This document shows positions 38,101 through 49,241 of a DNA stretch of 64,000 nt, in pieces; the stretch's first letter is position 1, and the number at the start of each line of letters is the position of its first letter. Where the stretch lies: assembly GCA_947652115.1 (NCBI GenBank), contig OX393570.1:16237474-16301473 (forward strand). The letters run 5' to 3'. A model generated the notes under the pieces. That model saw only the letters and a program-made list of their open reading frames with translations. It was not told where the DNA came from and made no database searches. The translations under genes were made by a program, and so were the position numbers. Origin of the DNA: Blastomussa wellsi (lineage: Eukaryota; Cnidaria; Anthozoa; Scleractinia; Plerogyridae).

Positions 38101-41100
38101 CTATTCGTTATGGAAAAATGTCAGCTATACAGTAATGAATGTAACGTGCTAACTACTTACCAAGGTCCTCAAGAAGTTTCTCTCGGCCGCACAGCACAAA
38201 CTCGTGTTATCGTCAATCAATTTTGAAACCAGTTCAATGGTGTCGTTATCGTCAAGATTAACTTCGACTGCCAGAGCTCCCTTCCAACAAGAAACACACT
38301 TTTAATAATTGTTTGAAGACAGGTGTGGAGATAGAAACAGCTCTATAGGCCATGACCAACTACCTTGAGTTCTAAACGCGTTAAATTCCTTACGTAGTAA
38401 AGAAAAGACTTCCAATAAGTCGATCTCCAGGGAACGATCTACCGACACGAAACTTTGGTTAGAGTTAATTTTAATCTTCGTGTTAGCTGGAACGAAAATC
38501 TAAAGAGATTGAACAACTGACGGAGGTTGGATTGCTCAGATTACAATCTAAGATCGATTTGTCGTCAAACGAAACGGGAAATCTAATTTTCGATCACAAA
38601 ATCCGGATTTTATAGACTGGTTAAAATAAGGAACACTACCTTTATAACCGAGAGGCACACGATCAGAGGTCTACAGGGAGCTCTGTGAAGCTACGTAGCA
38701 AACAGAACGTATCTTTTCATGTCAAATTTCAGACGCCTTTCTCGTGGGATTAAATATGAGGGTTGCGGGCTGACCTAGCGTAGGGAAATGTTTGATCTCG
38801 CAGCCGAACGCGACTGTCGTCTTTTAAACTAATCAAAACTAGCCATAATTGTTGGTATCCCACGACCCCACAAGCTTTAGCTTTAAATTTTATCGTGTTT
38901 AAATAAAGGATATGATGATGATGATGATGTATTCAAACGCGTTTGTATTTGGACTATTTGCGCTGGTATACAGAAAAAAAACACAGGACCACAAGCTGAA
39001 TCTAAGTATTAATTAACGTAACAATAATTGCTTACGAACATAGATCTCTTCAAAACTTGCGGGAATCTTAAAACAGTAAATTCTGTAACACGCAGCATTC
39101 ACCGAAATTGCTTCTCAATATATCGGAGCGATTTTCAAGTCTTTAACACTTATATTATTGCGTAACCAAACAAACCTATCATTGAGATCAATGAATCTCC
39201 ACCAACCTGCCCTACAGCATATAAGCATTCATCGGCACCAAGAACCTTAGAAAACAGAAGCAACAATTTACAACATTAAAAAATACGGACAATGGACATA
39301 AAATCGTCACTTGGTAACGAAGACGCCAGACTGGCAATTTACGACCACTTTGCTAGTATGGCAATCTTGCTATAATGGCCACTTTCTTTTGAAAAGAAGA
39401 AAAACTTTGTCCATTTTTTTTCCATCTTCAATACATCCACGTAATTCTTCGACCAGATTTTGGGAATCTGTTGGAAGTCGGTAAGGGGTGTTTCACTGTA
39501 AAATGTGTTTTAGGTTTTGATATTTAGCTTTGTGGGTGAATTAATTCGAGCGATTTTTGCGATTGTAAAACTATCATGAAAAGAAAGAAGACCCGCGAAA
39601 AAATGTTTTCGAGAAAATTATTAACTGCTCTTAAACCTGCGAATCTCTGAATATTTCGGTAACATGTTTTACGACATGACGAACTTCGCTTTTCTCATAT
39701 CCCTTCCACGGAATTTTTTTACGAGAAGGTGAAGAGAAAACAGCAATTCATCTCTCACCTGTTCAATACGTTGAGCCCAGCCCATGCGCTCCATCCCGGC
39801 AGCTGCAAGTATGAGGGCATCATATTTATCGCCTGCATCAAGTTTGTTAAGTCTTGTGTTCAGGTTCCCACGCTGATTATGAGAAAACAGCTGTTAAGGC
39901 CAAATGACACCAGTACAAAAAGGTACGCTGGGTACCCTACCGAGGATGAGCTTAGTCCAGTTATATAGGTCTGCAATGCGTACATGCCTGTCTTCCATGA
40001 ATATCTGACCATGTGGAATAAATTTGAAATCCTAATCTTGCCACTTTCTCAATGATAATTTAGAGGTGTCTTACATGAATACCTGTCCGAGGTGTAGTGG
40101 TCTAATGGAAAGAATGCTCTGGGTTTGAAACCTGGCCTGGAGAACTCTGTTATTTTATTGGGTAAGACACTTGATTTTCACAATGTCTCACTGGGTACTG
40201 TGAATTTAATGCTGGCTGTAACCCTGCAATGGACTACCATTCCATCCAGGGGGAGTAGAAATTATACCCAAGTCATTTCATGCTGCCGAAACCGGGAAAG
40301 CTTACACCAGGCTCAGACCACATTCAGCTATTCATGAAGATGTTCATTCAAGATGCCAGTACAAGCTCTCAACAGATTGATCACGAGTATCATTGTGCAC
40401 TAGGATTCTGTTATTTCAAACTTGCTTACCTTAAAGAGGAAGTATACACTGGGTTTTTCAGTAACCTAACTTGGTCAAAATTGCCCTATAATACTTTCTA
40501 TATCATGCAAAATACTTACCAGAGCAACAAGAAAAAGGAATTCAAAACAGCTAAATTCTTAACAGAGGAAGGATTAATGACATCTTCTAGCACATTTTCA
40601 AAACAAAAATGCGAGAGTTGAAAAAAAAATTGGCCTAAGATTTTTCAAGTTGTGATTCATTCTGACTCAGTCGTTTTGCTGATCAGAGACACTCAGCAAC
40701 AATTTAAACTCTAGCACAAAGCCATTGATTTCACAAGGAATTAGTCTTGCATTTTAGTCATTTCCTGTAAAAAAAATTAATAACCTTTTTGTCCCAAATC
40801 TGGTGACCCTTCATTTAATTTGGCAAATTCCGACCTTTGGGAAATGTTTTAAAAGGATACAACATCTTCAATGATCAAATGTGGGTAAGCTCTTTTAAGT
40901 TGTGAACTACGCCTCAATGAACTTGTTCCAATCACACTAAAAATGAAAGAAAAATTAGGATACAAAAAATGGACTCATGTAATCCATGAAAGAATCTACA
41001 TGCACCACTATTCATAAGTGAATAAAGTGCATACATGTGCTGTTACAGTGATACAAGTATTAAATTAAATGATTGTGGAAGAAATCAGGCATCACAAAAT

Positions 41101-44100
41101 TAGCCTTTCACAGCTATTATTGCCTTACAGTTTTCAACTGCATAATTCAATGCAATTTTTCCCATATTTTTCTAGTCATCTTGGACAAGGTCTAAAATTA
41201 ACTTTTTGGGTACAACAGTCGATTAACAAGAAAGTCCCTTTCAATTCTATTTCAGGATTAGCAGCAAGATAAAAATGTCAGTGTAATTGCCTTGGTGATA
41301 AAGAGAAAAGTTAATGTAAATTTAACCATCAAATTTGAGTATCACACGTATCATGTAGTCTCGGAAATAGTCAGGTCACCCACTGGCGACCAATTGTAAA
41401 ATTCTGGTTACCAGTACAACTTTTCAGTTGCATTGGCGACCAGGAAGGTGGAATTTCAGACCCTGTTGGGTGCCCCTCTTTCTGCTCTCTCTTCCCCTGC
41501 CTTCCATAGAGTTTCTGTCAGCTTTACCCTGGGCTTCCTGACCTCTTTCTCATTCTGCTCCCAAAACAGTGCTGACAGCATAGGGCAGACTGCATAAAAA
41601 CAATGGCCAGTATATTTCATGCATGTAATAGTCAATAATAGTTTATTAATTTATTAATAACTTGTCACTGATGGCGGAGCATAGTGGCCTAATGGCTAGT
41701 GCACTGATTCTGGATGTAGTGGCCTGGGTCCAAGTCCTGGAAGGGAACAATGCATTTTATTCTTGAGCAAGATACTTTAACTTCATTGTGCCTCTTAGAC
41801 TTTCGCAAAGTCCTTTGACACATGGTTTGTCACTCGCAGTTGTCGCTTTGCAACGCTTTGCTCGTTACGCTCACCTATAGAGGACGACTTAGTGCAAGTC
41901 TATGTGCCTCTCTACACCCAGGTGTGTAAATGAGTACACACACATTTACTGCTGGGGGTAACTGTACAGGGTGCTAGCATCCCATTCCAGGAAGGACTGA
42001 ATGCCGCAGAAATTAAGATAAGCTCTAGCGGTATTGACCATTTAGGCTGACACAGACGAGACCTTTATTTGCCACTTAAACAGGAACACAGGTAAGGTAA
42101 AGTCTGCATCAAGCCTTAGTGGCCCATACCACCAGAGCTTATCTTGGTTTCCGTTAAGTGACAAGGATGGGATGCTAGTCCATCACAGGGTTACCCCCAG
42201 CATTAAATTCGCAAATACCCATTTGTACACCTGTGTGAAGCAAGGCACTATGAGATAGAATGAAGTGCCTTGCCCAAGAACACAATGCAGTTCTCCAGCC
42301 GAGGCTCGAACGTGGGACACTTGATCCGGAGTCCAGCGCACTAACTCTTAGTCCACTGTGTCTCCGACAATAGGAACACATCCAGATGATAATTAATGTT
42401 ACAGTACTCAGATACTGACCTTCCTTTAGGTAAAGTAGCAAGAGTGGAACCTTTGTGTTTGGGATGATATACAACCACATCATAAGGACTGTCTCGCCTG
42501 ATAAAAAATAAATTCAAATCAACAGTGTGAAACATACAGTACTGCAAATAATTTTATCCTGTGAAAGAGCATATGTCCGACTAAGTCACCATTTTGATCA
42601 GACGAAACTGTAGTGAGGACATCATATTACAAAACTCCTCGATAAAGCATTGTCAATGAAAAACACTGACGTTTGCACTGGAAAGCGTAAAAATTGTCAA
42701 GACATTCTGTCTAACCACAGTTGGGATTTCAATGGACATCGACAAATTTTGGTTGGCCATTGTCCGTCATGTCCGACTGTTATTTGCAGCTCTGGTAGCC
42801 TAGGACGAGACCCCGTAAGGGGGTTCGCACATCCTCTACTAGAATTTCAAACCTTTTCGTGGTGCACTTTTGAAAGGTGTAAACTTCATTGTTGGTATTT
42901 TAAAACAAGTCTGGAAATATAATTGTCTTTTGGCTGACCTTGGCAGTCAATGTTTCTGTCAATGCGATTTCACAAATTAAGTGAAATTTAATTTTAATTT
43001 CAACTATTATTTTACAGGGCCTATGGTGATGTGATCTCCCTGGATAAATAAAATTATTGTTATTGTTATTATTATTATTAATTATTATTATTATTACTGG
43101 AAGTGGTAAAATGACAGTTTCTACAACTTTAATAGCCAGTGATCACACCAAACCTAATGCACTCTATCCGTATAAACTCTAATTTCAATGTCTTCCATTC
43201 TAAGAATTTCATTGCTAAAAGATGTTTCCCGAACCTTTCGCGTTTTGGCAAGGCTACTAATTAATATATTCATTGTCAAGGCAATCTTAGTTTTAAAACC
43301 AAGCAAAAAAAAAATCTTCTAACCACAGCGCTATAATCTTGGATAGTTTCTACGTAGAATCACTTACTTGAAGACAGCTCCAATAAGCATGCCTGGTGGG
43401 AGAGTGGATGGAAGATCCTTCAGTGAATGAACCACAAGATCTACACTAAAGGATTGAAGTAATCAAAAATTAATAAAGAACACCTCAGCCAAATGAAAAC
43501 TTGAACTTATCATTGTGACAGTGCCTGGTTGCCATGGTGTCATACCAAACTGTTATCGAACTGTCATATTATGAGTGAACAATGAACGCTTAGACTGAAA
43601 GTAGAATACGATGATTGATTCAATTAGGTCGAAATAAAAAGTTGTGATTTCGACATTTAGGATTATAGTTCTACGTCATATATTCATTAGCGTGTATATA
43701 TCAACTAGGAACGTAAGCAATAAAAGTATCAATACGAAACATGGATACCTCCATGCCCTATTGAAGGCTGTTGTCACGCCAGGCACCCTTTTAGGCCCCC
43801 CATACTCACCTCTAGGTGATGAGTTTAATCATTATTAATTTATTATCTTTTTAATGAGATGAGCGTGGTCACGTGGTAAAGGCACTGGACTGTTAATCCA
43901 GAGGTCCCAGGTTCAAATCCTCCTCCATGCCACTATAAAGGATTTGTCATCCGAATTAAATTTCTCCATGTTTCACAAATAGCCAACCGGTCTGCTGTCT
44001 GTTTCATTCAAAATATTTATTTTCTTATCTACAGTGTCCCCGATAATTAGCACAGCAGTGCTAGAGACATCAACACTTAGGAAAGAGATTTAATTTTTAT

Positions 44101-46316
44101 TTACTTAAATAATGGGTGACATTTTCTTCAACAGTAGATATCAATAACACCAACCTTCTATCAGCCAGAGCAACTTCTAACTCCTTTGTAAAAAGGCTCT
44201 TTTCCCCAATCTGTTTACAGACAAACAGAAATTCCTTGTAATTACAAAGTTACAGTTTTTGAGTAGTTTGATTTTAATTCACAAGTCACTCACTGGTCAA
44301 ACTAAAATATCACAGACAAATTTATATTACCGGACTGTCAGTGTTAAATATTTATTTAAAACTCACTTTGGGTAATGCTTTATCCAGAACATTGTCCCCT
44401 ACAGTAGACATAGACACTGGAAAGAAAAAACATATTGTCAAACTCAGATACATAATCTTGTTAACCAAGTGTAAAGGCTGTACTGGGAGCGTATCGGCCT
44501 GAGATCTTGACAGTTTGGACAGAAAATACCAAGGACTTAATTAGGAATAATGGACTGGAACTTTATGGAGAGTGTGATTGGTTGTTTTTTGTTATTGGCT
44601 GTCTATCATAATTTGATAGGCTGAACATATATTTATTATTATTTTGCTAAAGCTGGTGTCCTATTAGATACAAACAATGTAACGTGTGGTTCCAGAAAAT
44701 CTCCATACTCCCCCAACAGAAGGGATTGGAAATTTTGGGGGTAGAAATGTGCGAAGCTTGACTGGAATTTCCAAGCGGGCGGGAGATCTCGAAAGAAAAT
44801 CCCTTCTGTGTGGAAGGTAAGGATATTGTATGGAACTAGAAAAAAAAAAGAAAATTATTATTTACTTATGTTTATCCTCATGTGATTATGATTCTGCTAC
44901 AAGTAAATCAATATGTTGTGTTATTCACACTTGTGACAATATAAAACATCAAGATAACTCAAAATGCTTTTTAATTTATTTATGATGTTCCATGCAGTTT
45001 TAATTGTTTTTCTATAGTGTGCTATCCTTGCCATTTCTATGGTATTACTTTTACAGTGGAATGATTAAGTGGCTAGGGGCTAATATTCATAGGAAAGTTA
45101 TGTCATTTTCATTGAGGATTACTTCTGCCAACTAGAGCCAATAAATGCAAAACCATAGCTAATAAAGAGCTAATAAAGGCAAAAATATAATGTGTTTTAG
45201 AGTAAACAAGTTCAGAACTTACCAATTTCAAAGGATCTGTCAGAATAACGCTTCTTTAGTTCCTCCACAATAACATTAGTTTGAATGAGTGCCAGCTTTA
45301 TTGAAAATTATAAAATGTACGTCAATGGAATATCAAACAAGTCACCTGAGTTTTTGTTCGTATAAGAAATTCAACCCTGCAGTTTTGGCCGGAAACCTCC
45401 TGGTTTTGGTAATCATTTCAGGCATCCCATTTTTACTTAACATTCTCCCATTTCTCTGGCAAAGGGAGATAACGTTTTCCCTGCTTCACAAGTCTTTTTA
45501 GCGAAGATTTTGGCCTTCTTTTACCTTTTGGGCATCCTAGCATGAGCCTTTGGTTTTTCTGGTATTGTAATAAACTGGATTGCGCCAACTTCAGGGGGGG
45601 GCATCCTGTAGGACAACCATAGACAACCATAGAGGCAAGTGCCTTCAGGGCTCATGGAGAGGAGAGGAGAAGGTTGGAATGAATGGAGTATTTCTGTGGC
45701 CGAGGTGCACGCTTCCATGCAAAGTTTACAACAGAGATTCACCAAAAAGATGCCAATATTTAAAAAAAGCAAAAGATTCATGCCAAAGATCTTCAGTGTA
45801 ACTTACACAACATACAGCCTGGTTCTGTTATGAATTGCCAGCTAAAGTTCATGCACATCCCAGTACACATAGAAAAAAGGACATAGGGGTGTGAGATACT
45901 AAGGAATAGGTACAGGAAAAACAGGAAGAAAAGCCCCCACCTCTTCACTAAACCACCCGACCCCCCTCCCTATTAAAATATAGTTATATCCCTCCCCACC
46001 CGCTTTGTTGAGCGTTCATCTTACATCTTGCTTCCCTGAGGGGGTCTTCAAGAGCTATTTCTGAGAGGGTAGACAGAAAAGACCCTTAATTTGGGGGTAG
46101 CGGATATTAAATGTAATGGCCCAATATAAGTTTAAAAGTCCAGTAAAATAATCAAAACATTTTTGCGCGTATTTTAAAACGCTTATTTAAGACGTTCTGA
46201 AGTAGAAGGTGCAGAAATAATTTTATCTCAAACAATCTCACTACAGAAATTACTTTCGTGACAAATCGTACCTGACTTTTGCGTGAGCCAACTTTCACAA
46301 TCTTCCCATCCGCCAT
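36697..46316 (-). CDS. HMBS: Hydroxymethylbilane synthase (porphobilinogen deaminase)
   Basis: Cytosolic third enzyme of heme synthesis: joins four porphobilinogen units into hydroxymethylbilane. Exons in order: 46316-46272, 45295-45223, 44416-44367, 44210-44155, 43445-43368, 42497-42420, 40936-40861, 39872-39759, 39245-39207, 38280-38161, 37401-37348, 36963-36697. GT-AG throughout, phases agree, 349 aa, close to the usual 344-361. Visible signatures: VGSRKSQLALIQTN at the start, [24 protein letters not shown] with the catalytic aspartate (D85), [21 protein letters not shown], and [10 protein letters not shown] with the dipyrromethane-cofactor cysteine (C247). All key residues are present, so an active enzyme is expected. 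The acceptor of the 120-nt exon (TTGTTGGAAG) has a weak pyrimidine tract, but phase and homology support it. Starts 128 bp from the divergent ATP5PF ATG. Confidence 0.96.
37899..38107. repeat. Foldback MITE copy containing a perfect 150-bp palindrome
   Basis: 37899-37973 is followed without spacer by its exact reverse complement at 37974-38048, centred on TTTCGAAA. The right flank continues into CTTACCCCCTCT, the family's outer end, while the matching left outer ~50 bp are missing. It lies between HMBS exons 10 and 11. Confidence 0.9.
40085..40330 (+). repeat. tRNA-derived SINE
   Basis: Head GAGGTGTAGTGGTCTAATGG, then GGGTAAGACACTTGATTTTC, AATTTAATGCTGG, CCCTGCAATGGACTA, CATCCAGGGGGAGTAGAAAT and a tail CATGCTGCCGAAACCGGGA. 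The order matches the other SINE copies in this window. No coding meaning. Confidence 0.75.
41670..42110 (+). repeat. tRNA-derived SINE, plus orientation
   Basis: Head GTGGCCTAATGGCTAGTGCA with a degenerate B-box, then TTGAGCAAGATACTTTAACT, GTGTGTAAATGAGTACACAC, GCTGGGGGTAACTG, GCTAGCATCCCATTCCAGG and GATAAGCTCTAG. It faces the next SINE tail to tail. Confidence 0.7.
42110..42366 (-). repeat. tRNA-derived SINE, minus orientation, nearly complete
   Basis: Read on the minus strand: AGTGGACTAAGAGTTAGTGC and GCTGGACTCCGGATCAAGTG (A-box region), CACGTTCGAGCCTCGGC (B-box), TTCTTGGGCAAGGCACTTCA, AATTTAATGCTGGGGGTAAC, GTGATGGACTAGCATCCCAT. This is the best-preserved copy of the family here and ends about 55 bp short of HMBS exon 6. 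Confidence 0.75.
43863..43931 (+). repeat. tRNA-like sequence, anticodon GTT
   Basis: A clean 5-bp anticodon stem CTGGA/TCCAG encloses CTGTTAA, giving GTT (Asn). Six acceptor pairs form between GCGTGG and CCATGC. The T-stem beside GGTTCAAATCC is broken and the D-arm lacks the usual GGNTA context, so a tRNA pseudogene or SINE head is more likely than a working tRNA-Asn. Confidence 0.5.
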
Positions 46317-46444
46317 GTTGACCGAGCTTTCTATCACGGGCTAGAAGACTGGAGACTAATATTGCATTCCCTTCAAATCGAGGCGGTGCAATGCAGTCAA
46401 GATCCGCCATTTTGAATATTGTGGAGAAGTTAGCTAGGTGAGCG
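46317..46444. promoter_or_regulatory. Bidirectional promoter, HMBS / ATP5PF
   Basis: Only 128 bp separate the two divergent ATGs. The interval contains CCGCCATTTTG at 46404-46414, matching the YY1 core, and both start codons sit in ATGGCGG context, as often seen where YY1 sites overlap initiation. No TATA box. A shared TATA-less housekeeping promoter is inferred. Confidence 0.75.
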
Positions 46445-46756
46445 ATGGCGGCAGTTTTTCGTTTTTCACGGGTGATTTCGGGGACATCCAGGTCGTTGAT
46501 GGCCACTTATAGAAGAAACGTCGGCATGACAGCTGTTTTACTGGCAAAGGCAGACAAGAGCGGTGATCCCATACAGAAATTGTTCGTGGAGAAGTTGCAA
46601 GATTACAAGAAGAAAAGCTCAGCCGCTGGCGGAGATTTGGTTGATTTTACGCCCGAAAAGAAGGCTAGAGTCGAGGTGGAAAAGCAACAGATACGAAAGC
46701 GTTATGGAGAAGGAAATCTTGAAGAGTTTCCCAAGTTTGACTTTGCAACCAAATGA
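46445..46756 (+). CDS. ATP5PF: ATP synthase coupling factor 6, mitochondrial
   Basis: Subunit F6 of the peripheral stalk of mitochondrial F1Fo ATP synthase. 103 aa, close to the vertebrate 108. An arginine-rich, acid-free presequence of about 30 residues (FRFSRVISGTSRSLMATYRR) indicates import into the matrix. The mature part begins near DPIQKLFVEKLQDYKKKS, the family's strongest signature, and ends in FPKFDFATK, matching the FPTFKFE-like end of other F6 proteins. The coding region is one uninterrupted exon, unlike every neighbour here. Polyadenylation signal at 46948-46953. Confidence 0.95.
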   Translation: MAAVFRFSRVISGTSRSLMATYRRNVGMTAVLLAKADKSGDPIQKLFVEKLQDYKKKSSAAGGDLVDFTPEKKARVEVEKQQIRKRYGEGNLEEFPKFDFATK

Positions 46757-46947
46757 AGAAGGGTTACGCGATCTGAAGACCAATATTTAATGATCTTTAA
46801 TAAGACTTAACAGAAGCAAGGAACTTGTTTGGATTTGCCTTTGACTTATGACGGATCCAACGAATGTGTTGCAGAAGTAATTGGATTGTGACTCGTACTA
46901 TATGTTACTCGTAAGAAAGTGACGCCTTTTTTACAGTCATTTCCTTG

Positions 46948-46953
46948 AATAAA
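46948..46953 (+). terminator. Polyadenylation signal of ATP5PF
   Basis: AATAAA about 190 nt after the ATP5PF stop, within TTGAATAAATCTATC. No other canonical signal lies closer. Confidence 0.7.
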
Positions 46954-46956
46954 TCT

Positions 46957-49241
46957 ATCTTTCCAAGAATTTCGAAAAAGTGAGTTCTTTATTACACCTG
47001 GCTACTGTATTGTACGTGGTCGTGCATTTGCCGGATCTTTCATTATTATGCAGCTTCCTTTACTTAATCATTGGTTGCTGTTTATTTAACCAGTTTGTTG
47101 GCAGCTTTGTTGACGGCAACAGACCTTCCAACTCTCCCGATTTGGTCACGAGACTCACGATTTCAGGACTCGTCTTATGCTCTCACGATTTAACCTTTAA
47201 ATCTGACGGTTTTGACAATGATTATCAGCATCAATCAGATACGGCCTAAAATCAACTTGATTTATAAAAATAACAGTTGCGAATATGATTACGGCCCAAA
47301 ATCAACTAGATAATGTTTGCGTTTCTTCTGGAAATCTGGGCCAAGGTAGTTGTAAACTTTGTTCTGATGTCCAATCAGAGCGTATAGTCCCCTTCGAAGG
47401 CATTGTTTCGTGTTTTCAAGATAAGAAATAAGAATTAGTTTGTGCAACCCTAATACAGTCAAAATCGCTGAGTTTGTCCACCAAAACACAATCATTTGAT
47501 TTCAAAATGCTCAGCCAAATTTTTAGTGTTCGTCATTTCGGCACACATTGACCAGACATGTCCAGCTTCTATGCAAATTTTGATCGTGTCATGTTATGGT
47601 AATCAGTTCTGTTTTTGGACAATTTTCTGTTGGTAATCATTGTGCAGAGAATAATTGCTCTAAAACTTCTGACATTCTTTAAAAACAGAGAAATGTCCAA
47701 TCTCATCCCCAGAGCCCACTTTTCTTTTTGTCAGCACCAAGAACAGACTCTGACCAGGACCGATTTTTGGAGCATGCACATGGTGCACTGTTTTGATTCT
47801 CTCAGCCAATCATATTAAATGAAAAAATTCAGAGTCTGCGCAGAACAGGGAGGCTGAACATGGTTGACCAGAAACGTGAGGAATCATCTCACTTATTTCT
47901 CAGTGATTCAGTTATTTATTGATCACCAGGTACAGTAATAATGCAGAAAGTAAACAGCTGATTGTAAAATGACTTGAATTTACAGTGCTGATAACTGGTA
48001 AGGCTTGATCTTATTGCTAAAAAATGCTGGAATTGCTTGTAAGTCTGTCAAAAATAACATCCAAAGCCACCCACTGCACTCATTCTAATATTTTTAACAA
48101 TAAATAAATAAATAGCCTCCATTTGGCACACAAATATTCTCAGATATTACCTATTTACATTACCTATTTGTTCCGAGATGCAAACAGTTTTCCGAGAGTG
48201 AAGCTCAAGGAAAACTGTGACCTAGAAACAGATAATGTCCAAGGACAAATATCTGGGGATATTTCCATGTAAAATGGACGCTACAGTGTATTTTATTTAT
48301 TATCCTTCAAATATTTTTCAATTACTGGTTGGTCCGCCCAATTTTGGAGACCTTTTCAGAAAAATATTTAACACCTACACATTTCCGTGGGCGTTAAAAA
48401 TATTTTCATTCTGTTTAAAATGCTCAGTTCTCTTCAAACAAACACTTTACCCAGGATGAAAACTAAACGAGCAAACATAAATCTCTAAATTCAAAACCTG
48501 GAGAATATCACTTGGGGTATATTAACATTTACCCTGCTAAATCGTGCGGAATATCGCCTGATACTTAGCCAATGAGGCTGTAGACCGAGTTGGCTAAAAT
48601 CGGACAATATTCTGCAAGATTGAGCAGGATAATTGTTTTATTATTCAACAAATTGTCAACGAAGAGCATTTTGCAGCTATAAAAATTGCAGTTATGTGGA
48701 GCTTTGTGAGACTTTGACCACTTTCTCCTTACTTAACATATAATGCAGAATATCTGTCAGCTGCAGTTGACGTATATTGAGAAAATAATGAACATATTTG
48801 GACAGCGTTACAATTTGTTGAATAATGATCTCAGATATTCCCCAGTTTTACTAGCATTATGTAACATGTTTACGCCAATCACGTGCCCAAAAACAGATTT
48901 GATAGATTATAAAAATTCTTATTGTATAAGATTGCCGTAGCAGTCCTCTCTGACTTTGATTCTGTTGTATGACATCAAGATCATGATCTGAAGTACCTTT
49001 GAAGTGCCAGGCATTGAAAATAACTGCAATATTGTTCACAAACCAACAAAATTCATTTATAGTCAAGCACTTTTCAAGGATTCTAGCCATTATTCAAGGA
49101 GCTTTTTAAGACAATTACCAAAATTCAAGCTAGCCTTTACACAAATTCAAGCTAGCCCTTTAGTAAGTCATGATTGTTCTTTTATTGAATTTTTGAGGAT
49201 CTCAGGGTCAATAAATAGCAGGTGTGAGGTCTCTCTCTCTC
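46957..49241. other. Convergent intergenic region, ATP5PF / TMEM147
   Basis: Contains the 3' ends of both genes and diverged repeat fragments. A word GACCTTCCAACTCTCCCGA at about 47122 is related to the GCCAACTCTCCCGGA fragment at 52861, and ACGGCCCAAAATCAACT is locally duplicated (about 47241 and 47292). No splice-bounded exon or conserved frame is seen. Confidence 0.45.
49181..49186 (-). terminator. Polyadenylation signal of TMEM147
   Basis: TTTATT on the plus strand reads AATAAA on the minus strand, about 56 nt past the TMEM147 stop codon. Confidence 0.7.

Noticed and set aside
43863..43931. Functional tRNA-Asn(GTT)
   Set aside because: The anticodon stem is perfect, but the T-stem is broken and the D-arm is atypical. 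It was kept only as a tRNA-like repeat.
46980..47249. 89-codon frame after ATP5PF
   Set aside because: Begins just after the polyadenylation signal, in sequence related to a repeat fragment at 52861, with no splice sites or conserved motif.
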